The translations under genes were made by a program, and so were the position numbers. A stretch of DNA of 40,451 bases, taken from positions 1-40,451 of the forward strand of contig JANYKN010000063.1 of NCBI GenBank assembly GCA_025361565.1, in the 5' to 3' direction. The notes beneath the pieces are model-generated. The model had not been told where the DNA came from. It worked only from the letters and a program-made list of their open reading frames with translations, and made no database searches. This document shows positions 6,104 through 16,112 of this stretch, one piece after another (positions within the stretch are counted from its first letter, which is position 1; each line of letters opens with the position of its first letter). Source of the stretch: Bacteroidota bacterium (lineage in GTDB: Bacteria; Bacteroidota; Bacteroidia; Bacteroidales; NBLH01).

Positions 6104-9022
6104 TCATTCATTTATTGAAGAATTTATCAATTTGGCAATACCTTCAACCGCTGGCGATGGCGTAAATGTTACACCCGAATTGATTCCAATTTTTCCACTC
6201 ACTTTTAAATCGCCTTTATCTGTTCCTATGCCTTCAATTCCAGCCTCGCCTCTTAGGCCTAAATCAGATACACCATCTTCGCCAAATTCTATAAATCCCT
6301 GCACTTTTGCACCAACTCCGGCACCACCATGATCAATAAATTCTGGAATGACACCTGGCACCAATACATTTTGTGATACATCATCAACTTTATTTTCGAA
6401 ATCAAGAGAAACTCCTGCGCCAAAAGCAATTGTTGATTTCTTATTTACAAAATCGCGTTCCAAATTTAAAACCATCCCTTCGAATTCGATTTCTATTTCA
6501 AATTTGCCACAGTCGCCATTCAATTTAACCACTTTAAACTTGAATTTAAAACTAATGGGACAATAAGGGGCAGGCATATCCATTTCTTTTTGACCCGGAT
6601 TGACTTCAGTTTTATCCTGACAAGGTTGGAAAAATTCAGACTTGACGATAAATGGGTTAATTGCAAAAATAGCCCTTTCGTAATACATCATGTCTCTTGA
6701 AGCTGATGGAACAGGAAGCATCTGGCTCCAATACATCATTTCAATATTTAACTGCCTCAAAGGTTCCGAAAATCTGGAATGGAAATCGTCATTCAATGCT
6801 GCAATTGTATGAAGATAAGTGTTATTGGCTGCATTTTCAGAAGCACAATCTAATGGTTTAATTGAGCCACTTCTTAGCGATTTAGCAGTTTCCTTGGCGG
6901 GTAAGTATATATGTTCCATATAGAATTGCATATCTTTCAGCAAATCAGCGGCTTTATCGAAAAATACCTTGTATAGTTTATCCGCTTTACCATGCAATGG
7001 GCCAAATGTAGCAACAGCGCCTGAGTTCTTGGTTTTCATAAATTGCTCCATGTCATTTTTGTAATTTTCCGAAGAGGCCAGCAATCCTGCATTCATCTTC
7101 TGGGTGGCTTCATCAACTGCTTTTGACCAAGCTTCCCATTGTGCTTCTTTATCTGCTGCTTCATCTACATTGGTGCATTGGCTGGGTGGTAAAAATTTTC
7201 TTGGATTAATATATTCCGCATCTCCCGGCCTGTAGCGGTTAAGCATATTTCTATAATCGAGTTTAATGCCTTTGCGGTTGGCGTAATCATCAGCTTCATC
7301 ACTATAGGCAATTTTCATACTATTGATAATGAAATTTCTCGAATCTGCATTTTTACCTTCTTTTTCAGCAATAATAGCCCTTGTAAAATTGGCCTGTGGA
7401 TGAAAGGCACATATTCTGATACACGAATCCAAAACTGCTTTGCTTTGATTCAACTCACCCAAAACATACAAAGCTTGTCCAAGATTGTTAAGGACAGTTG
7501 AATTCTTTGGATTTCTTTCCTTCAGATAACGAAGTATTGGTAATCCACGCGCTTCAGAATGTGCCAGATTCATAATACCGGTTAAATTATTGAGAATATA
7601 ATCGCTTGTGGGCATCAATGCAGCGGCCTTTGACAAACACCAAAGTGCTTCGGGGACTGCACCTTTGTAATAGAGCATAGCACCGGCATCAGCCAGATCT
7701 ACCGGGCTGTTATTCATTTTTGAATAAAGCAATTGGGTGTTTTTTTGTTCCTGTGGTTTTAGGTTTTTTTCAATATCACTCAATAATTTGTTCAAATAAT
7801 CCGGCAATGTGGATGAAGTAAGGTGAGTGGAAAGCGCTTTGGCCTTAATTTTACTATCAACCGGGGGATAAAGTTGAGCTGCATTTTTAATCTCAGATTC
7901 CGGTGTTTCCTTAAAACCAGGTGTCGGTTCAGTTTTATAAACATCAAAAGTATTTTGATTTGGTTTATCTTCTTTTTTAACAATATTTGATTGATTTTGA
8001 TTTGTATTATTGTTCTGCACAACAGTTTTTCCCGGTTCTTTTCCAAGCATGTTTTTAAGTAAAGAAAAATCAACAGCCTTTTGAATAGCTGAAATATTCT
8101 CTTCATATATCTGATTTCCATGTGCCAGGGTATAAACTACTGTGAAAAACTGCGGAGTAGACCTGGGTAGCTTTTTATCATAATATTCCAAATTGGGTTT
8201 TACAGCAATAAAACTTCCTTTGGTGCCTTCGTCAACAAAACCGGTAAATTGTTCTTCGTCGTTCCACATGCAAATAGCGGGCTGGCTTAATTCTCCTTCC
8301 GGTTTTAGTAATTGTTCATTGATATTTTTCATGAATTGCGCATAGTAAGTTGAAGCACCATTGTCCTGAATGGTTTTTTCCAATCTTTTTTTCTGGATTA
8401 GCAGATATTCTTTGCGGCATACATAAGAAAACGGAAGATTGTCGTTGTAAGTAATTAACCACCTGTATTCTATTGTTTTATTTTCGGATTGTGAATTGCC
8501 CACAACTTCTTCTCCCATAAAATAATAACCATCCTTTTTTTGAGGCTTTACGTTCATCTTTAAATAACCTCTGAAATCATCTTCCGGCATTTCAGCAGCA
8601 TAAAGACTATTCAGCCAGTAAATCGAATTCGCGTTTATTGCTACTGTGGTAGGTGTTTCTGCGTCTATAAAGAATTTTGATTTATCTGTACTTTGATTAT
8701 CGCAAAAATACCTGAGGATATACATGTTGTAGCTAAAAAAATCGGCAGACCAATTTTTTTCCGTTGGTGGATTAACGCCTTCAAAAACTGTACTGTAGCT
8801 TATCTTACAGCCTTTTGGATTGTATCCGGAGCTGATCATTTGATGAATATTTGTCAGGATTGCTTTCTCTTTAACTAAATCGGCGGCACTCACATTTCGA
8901 ATGGAACCTTGCGAGTTTTTTTCCCAAATTCCGGGTTTCTGCAAAAGAATAGCTTCATTACAATCTTGTGCCCATGATGAGAGGGAAATTAACATCGAAA
9001 GGATAATTAGAAAGTGCTTCAT
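6104..9022 (-). CDS. Large exported TPR-containing protein of unknown function (972 aa)
   Basis: It begins with a signal peptide (MKHFLIILSMLISLSSWAQD; cleavage likely after Ala18). Residues about 20-330 form a domain I do not recognise. A low-complexity Asn/Gln/Lys linker follows (about 335-390). Residues about 445-580 look like TPR repeats (GAMLYYKGAVPEALWCLSKA; NLGQALYVLGELNQSKAVLD). The last 150 residues alternate Gly and hydrophobic or acidic residues, like stacked beta strands. There is no lipobox and no Por C-terminal sorting domain. It follows the 340-aa exported protein by 33 bases, so the two are probably cotranscribed. A cell-envelope or periplasmic scaffold role is a guess from architecture. 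Confidence 0.8.
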   Translation of the reverse strand: MKHFLIILSMLISLSSWAQDCNEAILLQKPGIWEKNSQGSIRNVSAADLVKEKAILTNIHQMISSGYNPKGCKISYSTVFEGVNPPTEKNWSADFFSYNMYILRYFCDNQSTDKSKFFIDAETPTTVAINANSIYWLNSLYAAEMPEDDFRGYLKMNVKPQKKDGYYFMGEEVVGNSQSENKTIEYRWLITYNDNLPFSYVCRKEYLLIQKKRLEKTIQDNGASTYYAQFMKNINEQLLKPEGELSQPAICMWNDEEQFTGFVDEGTKGSFIAVKPNLEYYDKKLPRSTPQFFTVVYTLAHGNQIYEENISAIQKAVDFSLLKNMLGKEPGKTVVQNNNTNQNQSNIVKKEDKPNQNTFDVYKTEPTPGFKETPESEIKNAAQLYPPVDSKIKAKALSTHLTSSTLPDYLNKLLSDIEKNLKPQEQKNTQLLYSKMNNSPVDLADAGAMLYYKGAVPEALWCLSKAAALMPTSDYILNNLTGIMNLAHSEARGLPILRYLKERNPKNSTVLNNLGQALYVLGELNQSKAVLDSCIRICAFHPQANFTRAIIAEKEGKNADSRNFIINSMKIAYSDEADDYANRKGIKLDYRNMLNRYRPGDAEYINPRKFLPPSQCTNVDEAADKEAQWEAWSKAVDEATQKMNAGLLASSENYKNDMEQFMKTKNSGAVATFGPLHGKADKLYKVFFDKAADLLKDMQFYMEHIYLPAKETAKSLRSGSIKPLDCASENAANNTYLHTIAALNDDFHSRFSEPLRQLNIEMMYWSQMLPVPSASRDMMYYERAIFAINPFIVKSEFFQPCQDKTEVNPGQKEMDMPAPYCPISFKFKFKVVKLNGDCGKFEIEIEFEGMVLNLERDFVNKKSTIAFGAGVSLDFENKVDDVSQNVLVPGVIPEFIDHGGAGVGAKVQGFIEFGEDGVSDLGLRGEAGIEGIGTDKGDLKVSGKIGINSGVTFTPSPAVEGIAKLINSSINE

Positions 9023-9055
9023 TTCATTTATTTTATATGATGAATTGATAAATAT

Positions 9056-10078
9056 TTAAGGGATTTCAATAGCTAAATTATTACTTGAAACAACATCATA
9101 AATCCATGCATTTTTTAAAGAACTACTACTGAAAGGCCCATCTCTTTCTGTTGCTTTATCTGCCTGTAATACAAGGCTCCATTTCTGGGTACCTGAAAAA
9201 TAATGTTTTGAAAACTGGTAAGTTACTTTTTCGAGTTGATGATTTTGGCTTGAAATCAATTGCCCAAACTGATTGGTTCCATTTTTCTTAGTCCATGATT
9301 CTACTGCACTTTTTTGCGGAATGACCGTGATATTATTTCCATTGACTTGATAAGTGCCGTTTTCTCTCGTAAAAAGAAGTTCTTTTACCAGTGGATCAAA
9401 TGATTTACAATAAAAAGTATAGCTTCCATCTGTATTAAAAGTATATTGCCTCCAAATAGTACTCATTACGCCATTATTTACTCTCCAGCTTGATTGAGCA
9501 CTGGTACCAATTACCCATGTGCCAATTATGGAAGGATTATCGGAATTATTGTTGGTGTTATTGGTATTGGTTGTAATTACATTTGTATTATTCTGTGGCT
9601 TACTCATTTTAACCGATTCCAAAAACTGCTGTATTACAGGCATATAATCCTGGCTGTTGGTGACTGCAATAATGCTTACCGCTTTGCCGTAACCGCTCAT
9701 GGTTGTTAGCATAGCAATGGATTTGGATTTATCAAATGCAAATGTTGCAACTCCACCTTTTGCAGTCCAGCCATTTTCGGAAGTTGGCTCCGTTATATTT
9801 GGCGCTTCAGTAACTCCATAATTTTTCACTATCAGGCCTTGCCATTCACTTTCAAAATCTTGTTCAATGCCGCCTTTGCTGGTGGTACTGAGCATAATAA
9901 AAATCTGACAATATGAATTGTTTTGACTATTCGTTATGGTATAACTGGTATAAGTATTTGGTTTTACTTCTTTTTTCCATCCTGCTGGTTGTGTGTAAGT
10001 TACAAACTCATATGTCTGTTTTTGCGCAAAGGCATTTAGCGTGATTAAAAAAAGAATAATTGTTGCTATCGTCTTCAT
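9056..10078 (-). CDS. Exported two-domain protein, PsbP/MOG1-like plus lipocalin-like (340 aa)
   Basis: The signal peptide is MKTIATIILFLITLNAFAQ. Residues about 20-160 resemble the small alpha/beta domains of the PsbP/MOG1 type (PAGWKK near the start, then VIQQFLESVK closing helix). An Asn/Thr-rich linker follows (about 163-178). Residues about 180-310 begin SIIGTWVIG and run through TFNTDGSYTFYC, the usual opening of lipocalin-like beta-barrel domains in Bacteroidota. No catalytic residues are evident, so ligand binding in the periplasm is the most that can be proposed. It lies 33 bases before the 972-aa gene, suggesting a two-gene operon of exported proteins. Confidence 0.75.
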   Translation of the reverse strand: MKTIATIILFLITLNAFAQKQTYEFVTYTQPAGWKKEVKPNTYTSYTITNSQNNSYCQIFIMLSTTSKGGIEQDFESEWQGLIVKNYGVTEAPNITEPTSENGWTAKGGVATFAFDKSKSIAMLTTMSGYGKAVSIIAVTNSQDYMPVIQQFLESVKMSKPQNNTNVITTNTNNTNNNSDNPSIIGTWVIGTSAQSSWRVNNGVMSTIWRQYTFNTDGSYTFYCKSFDPLVKELLFTRENGTYQVNGNNITVIPQKSAVESWTKKNGTNQFGQLISSQNHQLEKVTYQFSKHYFSGTQKWSLVLQADKATERDGPFSSSSLKNAWIYDVVSSNNLAIEIP

Positions 10079-10188
10079 TTGTATTGTGTTATTAAAATTA
10101 TATCAGAATTATTTCATAAATTATATCGTTTCGTCTTCTAAAGCGATCATTTGTTTTAATAAGTCTAAACGCTGTAAAATCATATAAA

Positions 10189-11220
10189 TCAATTTTTAAC
10201 ACAGCGGACTGATAAACCCGTGTTTTTCAATTCATAGTCTTTAAGCAAACTATAATTCAAATCATCAATTCCGCAACGCCAGGCATATTTTGTATAAATT
10301 TCAGTTGATGACCACCAGTAGGTTATTCCTTTCAAACCATTAAATCCGCCACTTTCTGGCCGTATCCCGGTCGGAAAAGCATTAAAACCACTTTTATTTT
10401 GATAAATTGGATAATCGGTGTTTCCTGGTGCGCCGACGTTTGAGGTTAAATTCCAGCCTGATTTTGAGGCCATTGCTTTGGCTACATAATTATTTGTACT
10501 ATCAAAATTGTCGGTATCCACAAAACCATTAAAATTGTAACCATTGTTTTGAAGATATACGTCCAATGTTTTCCACTCTGCATCGCTTGGAACGTGCCAT
10601 CCGGCGGGACAAAGCTTTCCTGAATTTACTGCATTCCAATTATAAAGTGCGCCATAGTTGGCTTCAAAAGCCGATCCATCAATACTAAACCAGCAATAAG
10701 CGCCAGTGTTTGCTTTTTGCCAGGAAATATCGCTGATTACCAATGGAATTGATGTGTTATCATTGTATTTGGTAGTTTTAAGGTTTTCGGCCAGCCATGT
10801 TTGCGTACCAATTTTAATTGCATGATAAACATTGCCATCTGCATCAATAGCGCCATCCTGTGTGGTAAATGAAAGGTAATTCCCATAATTTGTACCTGCC
10901 TGGTTGGTGGCATAAGCCCTAATATAATATTTGGTATTTGGAATTAAACCTGTAATTGTTCCAGAAAATGTACCGGCGCCATCTCCATTGATTGTTTTAT
11001 TGTCTGCAATTGTTGGGATTGTTCCCGCTTTCCAGCAAATTCCGCGTTCGGTGACTAATGAACCGCCATCATTAGAAATAATTCCGGAATAATTTGCACT
11101 GGTAACATCTATATTGCTGATATCACTAATTGAAATAATAGCCAGTGGTTCAATTACTGAATCCTTTGTACAAGAGGAAATCAATATAACGATTGGTATA
11201 ATAAGAAAGAAAATTTTCAT
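10189..11220 (-). CDS. FISUMP-domain lipoprotein with N-terminal Fn3-like domain (343 aa)
   Basis: A lipoprotein signal ends in the lipobox ISSC with Cys17, so the protein is probably anchored to the outer membrane. Residues about 27-120 look like one fibronectin-type-III-like domain of the kind paired with FISUMP (NTKYYIRAYATNQAGTNYG). Residues about 127-343 carry the Fibrobacter succinogenes major paralogous (FISUMP, TIGR02145) pattern: GTQTWLAENLKTTKYNDN, GALYNWNAV, CPAGWHVPSDAEW, YWWSSTE and a final LSVRCVKN. These proteins are abundant on the surface of Bacteroidota and Fibrobacteres; their biochemical role is unsettled. It is transcribed away from the histidine kinase operon, from a shared 159-base intergenic region. 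Confidence 0.9.
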   Translation of the reverse strand: MKIFFLIIPIVILISSCTKDSVIEPLAIISISDISNIDVTSANYSGIISNDGGSLVTERGICWKAGTIPTIADNKTINGDGAGTFSGTITGLIPNTKYYIRAYATNQAGTNYGNYLSFTTQDGAIDADGNVYHAIKIGTQTWLAENLKTTKYNDNTSIPLVISDISWQKANTGAYCWFSIDGSAFEANYGALYNWNAVNSGKLCPAGWHVPSDAEWKTLDVYLQNNGYNFNGFVDTDNFDSTNNYVAKAMASKSGWNLTSNVGAPGNTDYPIYQNKSGFNAFPTGIRPESGGFNGLKGITYWWSSTEIYTKYAWRCGIDDLNYSLLKDYELKNTGLSVRCVKN

Positions 11221-11345
11221 CTTTTTAAGTTTTAAATTGATAATGTAAAATTATTGGATCTGACAAAGTGCATCAATCCCCTAAAAGCATGATTTCTTAT
11301 CTTTCCTATAAAAATCACCTAAAAAGGGGAGAAGCTTATTTTAAC

Positions 11346-11353
11346 TAAATTTG
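11346..11353 (+). promoter_or_regulatory. Candidate -7 promoter box of the histidine kinase operon
   Basis: TAAATTTG matches the Bacteroidota TAnnTTTG consensus. It lies 26 bases before the ATG at 11380. It also argues against an upstream TTG start at 11359, which would fall at the transcription start. No clear -33 TTTG is seen. Confidence 0.45.
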
Positions 11354-11379
11354 TTAATTTGTACTTTATAATCAGTGAT

Positions 11380-13323
11380 ATGTATTACAATAAAATCATA
11401 TGCATTCTTTTCCTTTTTGCTTCGGCAAGCGCTTTTTCGCAACAAAAAAACATTGATAGTATCCAAAACTTACTGAAAGGAAACCTCACAATCCCCGAAA
11501 GGGCATTGAAAATGAAAGATTTGGCTATGTTTTACGAAACTGTTGATACCGCAAAATCAAATACATATTACAACCAGGCTATTGCATTTGCCCGTAAAAA
11601 CAAACTGGATTACGAAACCGGAGTAATTTATCAGAATAAATCTTATTTAAATACTTCAGCCGGGCATTATGCCGAAGCGATAAACAATCTCGATAGCGCT
11701 TTGTTTTTTGCTTCGGAATCAAAACACGAAAACAGGGTTTTCTTTACAGGGAAAATTTATTCCGTAATGTCGGTTAATTATCGATATTTAAACGAGTACA
11801 AAAAATCGATTGATTATTTATTAAAGGCGATTACCGTATTTGAAAAGTTAAATAAATACCCAAACCTGGTTTCTTCTTATTATAATTTGGGCAACAGTTA
11901 TAAAGAAATGGACGAATTTGAAAAGCAAAAGGAATGCGGTGAAAAAGCACTTTTTTATGCAAAAAAAACCGGTGATAAGAAAGATTTGTTTGTAGCCAAT
12001 TTAATGATTGCATTCGCCTACACCATGATGAACCAGTTTAAAGAAGCCAAAATTTATATCAATGAAACCAAAAAATACTACGACGAAAACAACGCATTTG
12101 AAAGTGTTTTGTCATTTCACCTGATTTCGGGTTTAATCAATATGAACCTGAATGAATTGGATGAAGCGAATTACAATTTTAATGAAAGTTTAAAAATTGC
12201 TGAAAAGTGGAAGCATACATTTAGCATTATCCAATCAAAAATGCAGTTGGGCAGAGTATTAACTTTACAAAAGAAATTTGCAGAAGCAGAAAAAGTATTA
12301 AAAGCTACAGAAACTGAAATTGCAAAAACTAAGGAAAATTCGCAAAATGATGTTCTACTGGATTATATGTCAAGATTATATGAGGAATCGGGGAATTTTG
12401 AAAAAGCGCTGCAATATTATAAATCATACAAACAATTAAAAGATTCCACAACTTCTAGCGAAAACAAAAACTATATAAGCAGTTTAGAAACCAAATTCCA
12501 GGTGCATAAACAAGAAGCACAAATATTGGTTCAAAATGAAAAACTGAGACAAAGAAGGATTATCATTGGAATTTTAATCATTTCTTTGATGGGAATATTA
12601 TTGACCACTTTTATTTACACTAGATATTTCAGGCAGAAGCAAATCATTCAGCAACAAAGAATTAACCAACTCGAAACCGAAAAAAACCTGACGGCAACAT
12701 CATCTGTGCTAAAAGGCGAAGAACAGGAAAGAACCCGCCTGGCAAAGGATCTCCACGATGGTTTGGGAGGCATGTTGTCGGGCATAAAATATACACTCAA
12801 TCATATGAAAGGAAACCTGATAATGACAGCCGAAAATGCCCAGGCATTTGAACGGAGCATTGATATGCTCGACAGTTCGATAAAAGAAATGAGGCGTGTG
12901 GCTCATAATATGATGCCCGAAGCATTGGTGAAATTTGGTTTGGATACGGCGCTGAAGGATTTTTGTTCTGATATTAACCAGAGTGGCATTATGAAAATTA
13001 GCTATCTGTCCTATGGAATGGAGCAAAATGAAATAGAACAAACCAAATCGATAACCATTTACCGGATAGTTCAGGAATTGGTAAACAATGCATTGAAACA
13101 TTCAGCTGCAAAAGAAACCATTGTTCAATTGAGTTTATCGGAAGGAAATTTGGCCGTAACAGTTGAAGATGATGGAAAAGGATTTGATATTACAAATCTT
13201 GACAAATCCAGGGGAATTGGTTGGAGCAATATAAAAAACCGGGTGGCATTTTTAAATGGAAAAATAGATATCAATTCCAATGCGGGTAGCGGAACCTCCA
13301 TCCTAATAGAAATAACTGTGTAA
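11380..13323 (+). CDS. TPR-containing sensor histidine kinase, HisKA_3 family (647 aa)
   Basis: The ATG at 11380 is preferred because it gives a clean signal peptide (MYYNKIICILFLFASASAFS) and sits behind a promoter box; the frame stays open to a TTG at 11359. The periplasmic half (about 25-385) consists of TPR-like repeats. One membrane helix follows (about 393-417), then a coiled-coil linker. The HisKA_3 dimerisation domain has phospho-acceptor H459 in AKDLHDGLGG. The HATPase domain shows the N-box (QELVNNALKHSA) and G-box (DDGKGFD). It ends two bases before its response regulator, an obvious two-component operon. The stimulus is unknown; TPR sensors probably bind another protein. Confidence 0.93.
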   Translation: MYYNKIICILFLFASASAFSQQKNIDSIQNLLKGNLTIPERALKMKDLAMFYETVDTAKSNTYYNQAIAFARKNKLDYETGVIYQNKSYLNTSAGHYAEAINNLDSALFFASESKHENRVFFTGKIYSVMSVNYRYLNEYKKSIDYLLKAITVFEKLNKYPNLVSSYYNLGNSYKEMDEFEKQKECGEKALFYAKKTGDKKDLFVANLMIAFAYTMMNQFKEAKIYINETKKYYDENNAFESVLSFHLISGLINMNLNELDEANYNFNESLKIAEKWKHTFSIIQSKMQLGRVLTLQKKFAEAEKVLKATETEIAKTKENSQNDVLLDYMSRLYEESGNFEKALQYYKSYKQLKDSTTSSENKNYISSLETKFQVHKQEAQILVQNEKLRQRRIIIGILIISLMGILLTTFIYTRYFRQKQIIQQQRINQLETEKNLTATSSVLKGEEQERTRLAKDLHDGLGGMLSGIKYTLNHMKGNLIMTAENAQAFERSIDMLDSSIKEMRRVAHNMMPEALVKFGLDTALKDFCSDINQSGIMKISYLSYGMEQNEIEQTKSITIYRIVQELVNNALKHSAAKETIVQLSLSEGNLAVTVEDDGKGFDITNLDKSRGIGWSNIKNRVAFLNGKIDINSNAGSGTSILIEITV

Positions 13324-13325
13324 AA

Positions 13326-13943
13326 ATGGCTACAAAATTATTCATAGTCGACGATCATTATATGGTTATTGAAGGCATCAGATCATTATTTATCAACGAA
13401 AAATCGATAGAATGGACTGGTCATGCCACAAACGCAGCTTCGTGCCTGGCATTTTTACAAAATCAATCGCCCGATATCATACTGATGGACATTAATTTAC
13501 CTGATATTAGCGGGGTGGATTTATGTAAAGAAGTGCATCAAAGATATCCTAAAATCAAAATCATTGGCTTAAGCACATTTAACCAATTGAGTTTTATTAA
13601 AAGAATGATGGAGAATGGTGCTTCGGGCTATGTGCTTAAAAATGCGACAAAAGAAGAACTTATTGATGCAATTGATGTTGTAATGAACGGAGAACAATAT
13701 TTTAGTGATGAGGTCAGTGGATTGCTCGAAGCCAAAACCTCAAATATACCAACCATTACACGCAGAGAAAAAGAAGTTTTAGAACTTATTGCCCAGGGTT
13801 TGACCAATCCCGAAATTGCTGAAAAAATCTTTATCAGTGTCAATACCGTTGATACCCACCGGAAAAATTTACTAATGAAGCTCGAAGCCAAAAATACTGC
13901 AGATTTGGTGAGGCTTGGATTTAAATATGAATTGATTAGGTAA
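13326..13943 (+). CDS. NarL/LuxR-type response regulator (205 aa)
   Basis: The receiver domain (about 1-120) has the acidic pair D9/D10, phospho-acceptor D55 in LMDINLPD, and K105 in YVLKNATKEEL. The C-terminal LuxR-type HTH (about 141-200) reads TRREKEVLELIAQGLTNPEI and continues with SVNTVDTHRKNLLMKL. It begins two bases after the kinase stop codon, so it is translationally coupled and is the cognate partner. It should act as a phosphorylation-dependent transcription factor. Plausible targets are the neighbouring exported-protein genes, but no binding site could be identified. Confidence 0.94.
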   Translation: MATKLFIVDDHYMVIEGIRSLFINEKSIEWTGHATNAASCLAFLQNQSPDIILMDINLPDISGVDLCKEVHQRYPKIKIIGLSTFNQLSFIKRMMENGASGYVLKNATKEELIDAIDVVMNGEQYFSDEVSGLLEAKTSNIPTITRREKEVLELIAQGLTNPEIAEKIFISVNTVDTHRKNLLMKLEAKNTADLVRLGFKYELIR

Positions 13944-14033
13944 AAACAAGAGTCTATTTTGAAAGAACAATAACAGTATTTCGCAATTTCTAAAGTTAAA
14001 CAGTTATTTTTGTTCTGCTAAAAAAACATTAAA

Positions 14034-14498
14034 ATGAAAGTTATTGCCTGATTATTCAGTCTTTTATTCTTAACATCCAGCTATGCGCAAGAATCTGAAA
14101 TTATTGATGCCACAGCGCAAAAATGGGCAGGAGGCCAGAAACAATCGGGGCATGGAGTTAATTACAGCATTACCCTAATAACGAATAAAAGCTCACGGAA
14201 ATTAAATTTTGACAAATTATGGATTGGTTCCAATTATTTTGATATCAAAGTTTATAAACACGTTGGTGTAAAAAACGTGGATATTTATGACAAAGGAGAT
14301 ACACTATATATCAATGCTCGCTCCCAATACAGACCAGTTGAAAATGAAAATGTTACAACTGAGTCACAAAATCCAAAGTAAGAAATGCCACCCTTTGAAT
14401 TCAAGGCGGCAGCTTTGATTGGTTATACCTATAAAGGGAAACGGAAATATAAAACCATTGATTCATTTAAGGAAATAGAAGCGACTTATTATCCATAA
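14034..14498 (+). pseudogene. Decayed gene for a small exported protein with two in-frame stops
   Basis: One reading frame runs from ATG 14034 to TAA 14496-14498 (155 codons) without frameshift. It is interrupted by TGA at codon 6 (14049-14051) and TAA at codon 116 (14379-14381). Ignoring the stops, it encodes a signal peptide ending SSYAQE, then a beta-rich domain (KLNFDKLWIGSNYFDIKVYK) and a tail with GYTYKGKRKYKTIDSFKEIE. The family is not recognised. The reading frame is otherwise intact and codon use is normal, so inactivation looks recent. It is probably a pseudogene; stop read-through is far less likely, since TGA and TAA end genes normally elsewhere in the window. Confidence 0.75.
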
Positions 14499-14547
14499 AA
14501 TCTACCTCCTTTAAAAACATTTAACAAACCACCACCGAAAATATTAT

Positions 14548-14555
14548 TACTTTTG
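14548..14555 (+). promoter_or_regulatory. Candidate -7 promoter box of gpmI
   Basis: TACTTTTG is an exact TAnnTTTG match, 33 bases before the gpmI ATG at 14589. It supports that start over a TTG at 14553 lying inside the promoter. No good -33 TTTG is seen. Confidence 0.55.
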
Positions 14556-14588
14556 CAACTTGATAGTTTCAAAATAAAAATCATAAAA

Positions 14589-16112
14589 ATGGAAAAACAC
14601 AAATTTATACTCATTATATTGGATGGATGGGGAATCGGTGATGGTTCAAAATCAGATGTGATAGCCAGTGTAGGAACACCTTATATTTCTAGCTTAAAAG
14701 CAAAATATCCAAATTCGTATCTTTTAACATCTGGTGAAGATGTTGGTTTGCCCGAAGGACAAATGGGAAATTCTGAAGTTGGCCACATGAATATTGGCGC
14801 AGGACGTATTGTTTACCAAGATTTGGTAAAAATAAACAAGGCAATCCGCGAAAACAGTATCTCAAAAAACCAAACGTTGGTTGATGCTTTTACCTATGCC
14901 AAAGAAAAAAATAAAGCTGTTCATTTTATTGGATTGATTTCCGATGGTGGCGTTCATTCATTGGACACGCATCTTTATAAACTTTGCGATATTACCAAAG
15001 ATTACGGGCTTGAAAAAGTATATATACATGCAATTACCGACGGTAGGGATACTGATCCACGAAGTGGTTTGGGTTTTGTAGAAAATCTTCAAAACCATTT
15101 AAAAACATCCAACGGAGAAATTGTTAGCCTAATAGGCCGCTATTATACGATGGACAGGGACAAACGTTGGGATCGTGTAAAAGAAGGCTATGATTTAATG
15201 GTAAACGGCCAGGGAAAACCGTTCACTGATGTTTTAAAAGCAATTAAAGAATCTTATGAGGCTGAATCGACAGATGAATTCATTAAAGCGAGCATTAAGG
15301 TAGATGGATTAGGCAAACCAATAACCACTATCCAGGAGGATGATGTAGTAATTTGTTTCAATTACAGAACCGACAGATTAAGGGAAATTACTACGGTTTT
15401 AACTCAGCAAGATATGCCAGAGCAAAATATGAAAACCCTTAAATTACAATATTATACAATGACGCGCTACGACGAGCGTTTTAAAAATATAAACGTAATA
15501 TACGACAAGGATAATGTACAAAACACACTAGGTGAGGTAGTTTCAAGATTGGGATTAAAACAATTGCGGATTGCCGAAACCGAGAAATTTGCACATGTTA
15601 CATTCTTTATGTCTGGTGGTCAAGATGCAGAATTTGAAGGAGAAAGCAGAATATTGGTGCAATCACCAAAGGTGGCTACCTATGATTTGCAACCAGAAAT
15701 GAGTGCGCCCGAAGTAGCTTCACTTTTAGTAGAAGAGCTAAAAAAACAAAAGCACGATTTGATCATATTGAACTTTGCCAATGGCGATATGGTTGGGCAC
15801 ACCGGAATATATGAAGCCATTTCAAAAGCTGTTAAAACCGTTGATAATTGTGTAAAACAAGTAGTTGAATCCGCTGTTGAAAATGGTTACGATGCCATGA
15901 TAATTGCAGACCATGGAAATGCAGATTATGCGGTAAATCCTGATGGAAGCCCAAACACAGCGCACTCTTTAAACCCTGTACCAAATATTTTTATCAGCAA
16001 ACGATTTAAAAACGTTCAACCTGGCATTTTAGCCGATGTTGCACCTACAATTCTTAAGGCAATGGGTGTTGAAATTCCTAAAGAAATGACTGGTAAGGTA
16101 TTGATATCATAA
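14589..16112 (+). CDS. gpmI: 2,3-bisphosphoglycerate-independent phosphoglycerate mutase (507 aa)
   Basis: A cytoplasmic glycolytic/gluconeogenic enzyme that interconverts 3- and 2-phosphoglycerate, using Mn ions and a phosphoserine intermediate. Signature motifs are complete: LDGWGIGDG at the N-terminus, [15 protein letters not shown] with nucleophile S62, [15 protein letters not shown], the metal-binding [12 protein letters not shown], and DHGNAD with AHSLNPVP near the C-terminus. The length is normal for the family. The start at 14589 (MEKHKF...) matches family starts and is preceded by a TAnnTTTG box. It appears monocistronic. Confidence 0.97.
   Translation: MEKHKFILIILDGWGIGDGSKSDVIASVGTPYISSLKAKYPNSYLLTSGEDVGLPEGQMGNSEVGHMNIGAGRIVYQDLVKINKAIRENSISKNQTLVDAFTYAKEKNKAVHFIGLISDGGVHSLDTHLYKLCDITKDYGLEKVYIHAITDGRDTDPRSGLGFVENLQNHLKTSNGEIVSLIGRYYTMDRDKRWDRVKEGYDLMVNGQGKPFTDVLKAIKESYEAESTDEFIKASIKVDGLGKPITTIQEDDVVICFNYRTDRLREITTVLTQQDMPEQNMKTLKLQYYTMTRYDERFKNINVIYDKDNVQNTLGEVVSRLGLKQLRIAETEKFAHVTFFMSGGQDAEFEGESRILVQSPKVATYDLQPEMSAPEVASLLVEELKKQKHDLIILNFANGDMVGHTGIYEAISKAVKTVDNCVKQVVESAVENGYDAMIIADHGNADYAVNPDGSPNTAHSLNPVPNIFISKRFKNVQPGILADVAPTILKAMGVEIPKEMTGKVLIS

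Noticed and set aside
14034-14498. TGA read as selenocysteine or a recoded stop
   Set aside because: The TGA lies in the signal peptide, a second TAA follows in the same frame, and no SECIS-like hairpin is evident.
14553-14588. Upstream TTG start for gpmI
   Set aside because: It falls within the TAnnTTTG box (14548-14555); the ATG at 14589 matches family starts.
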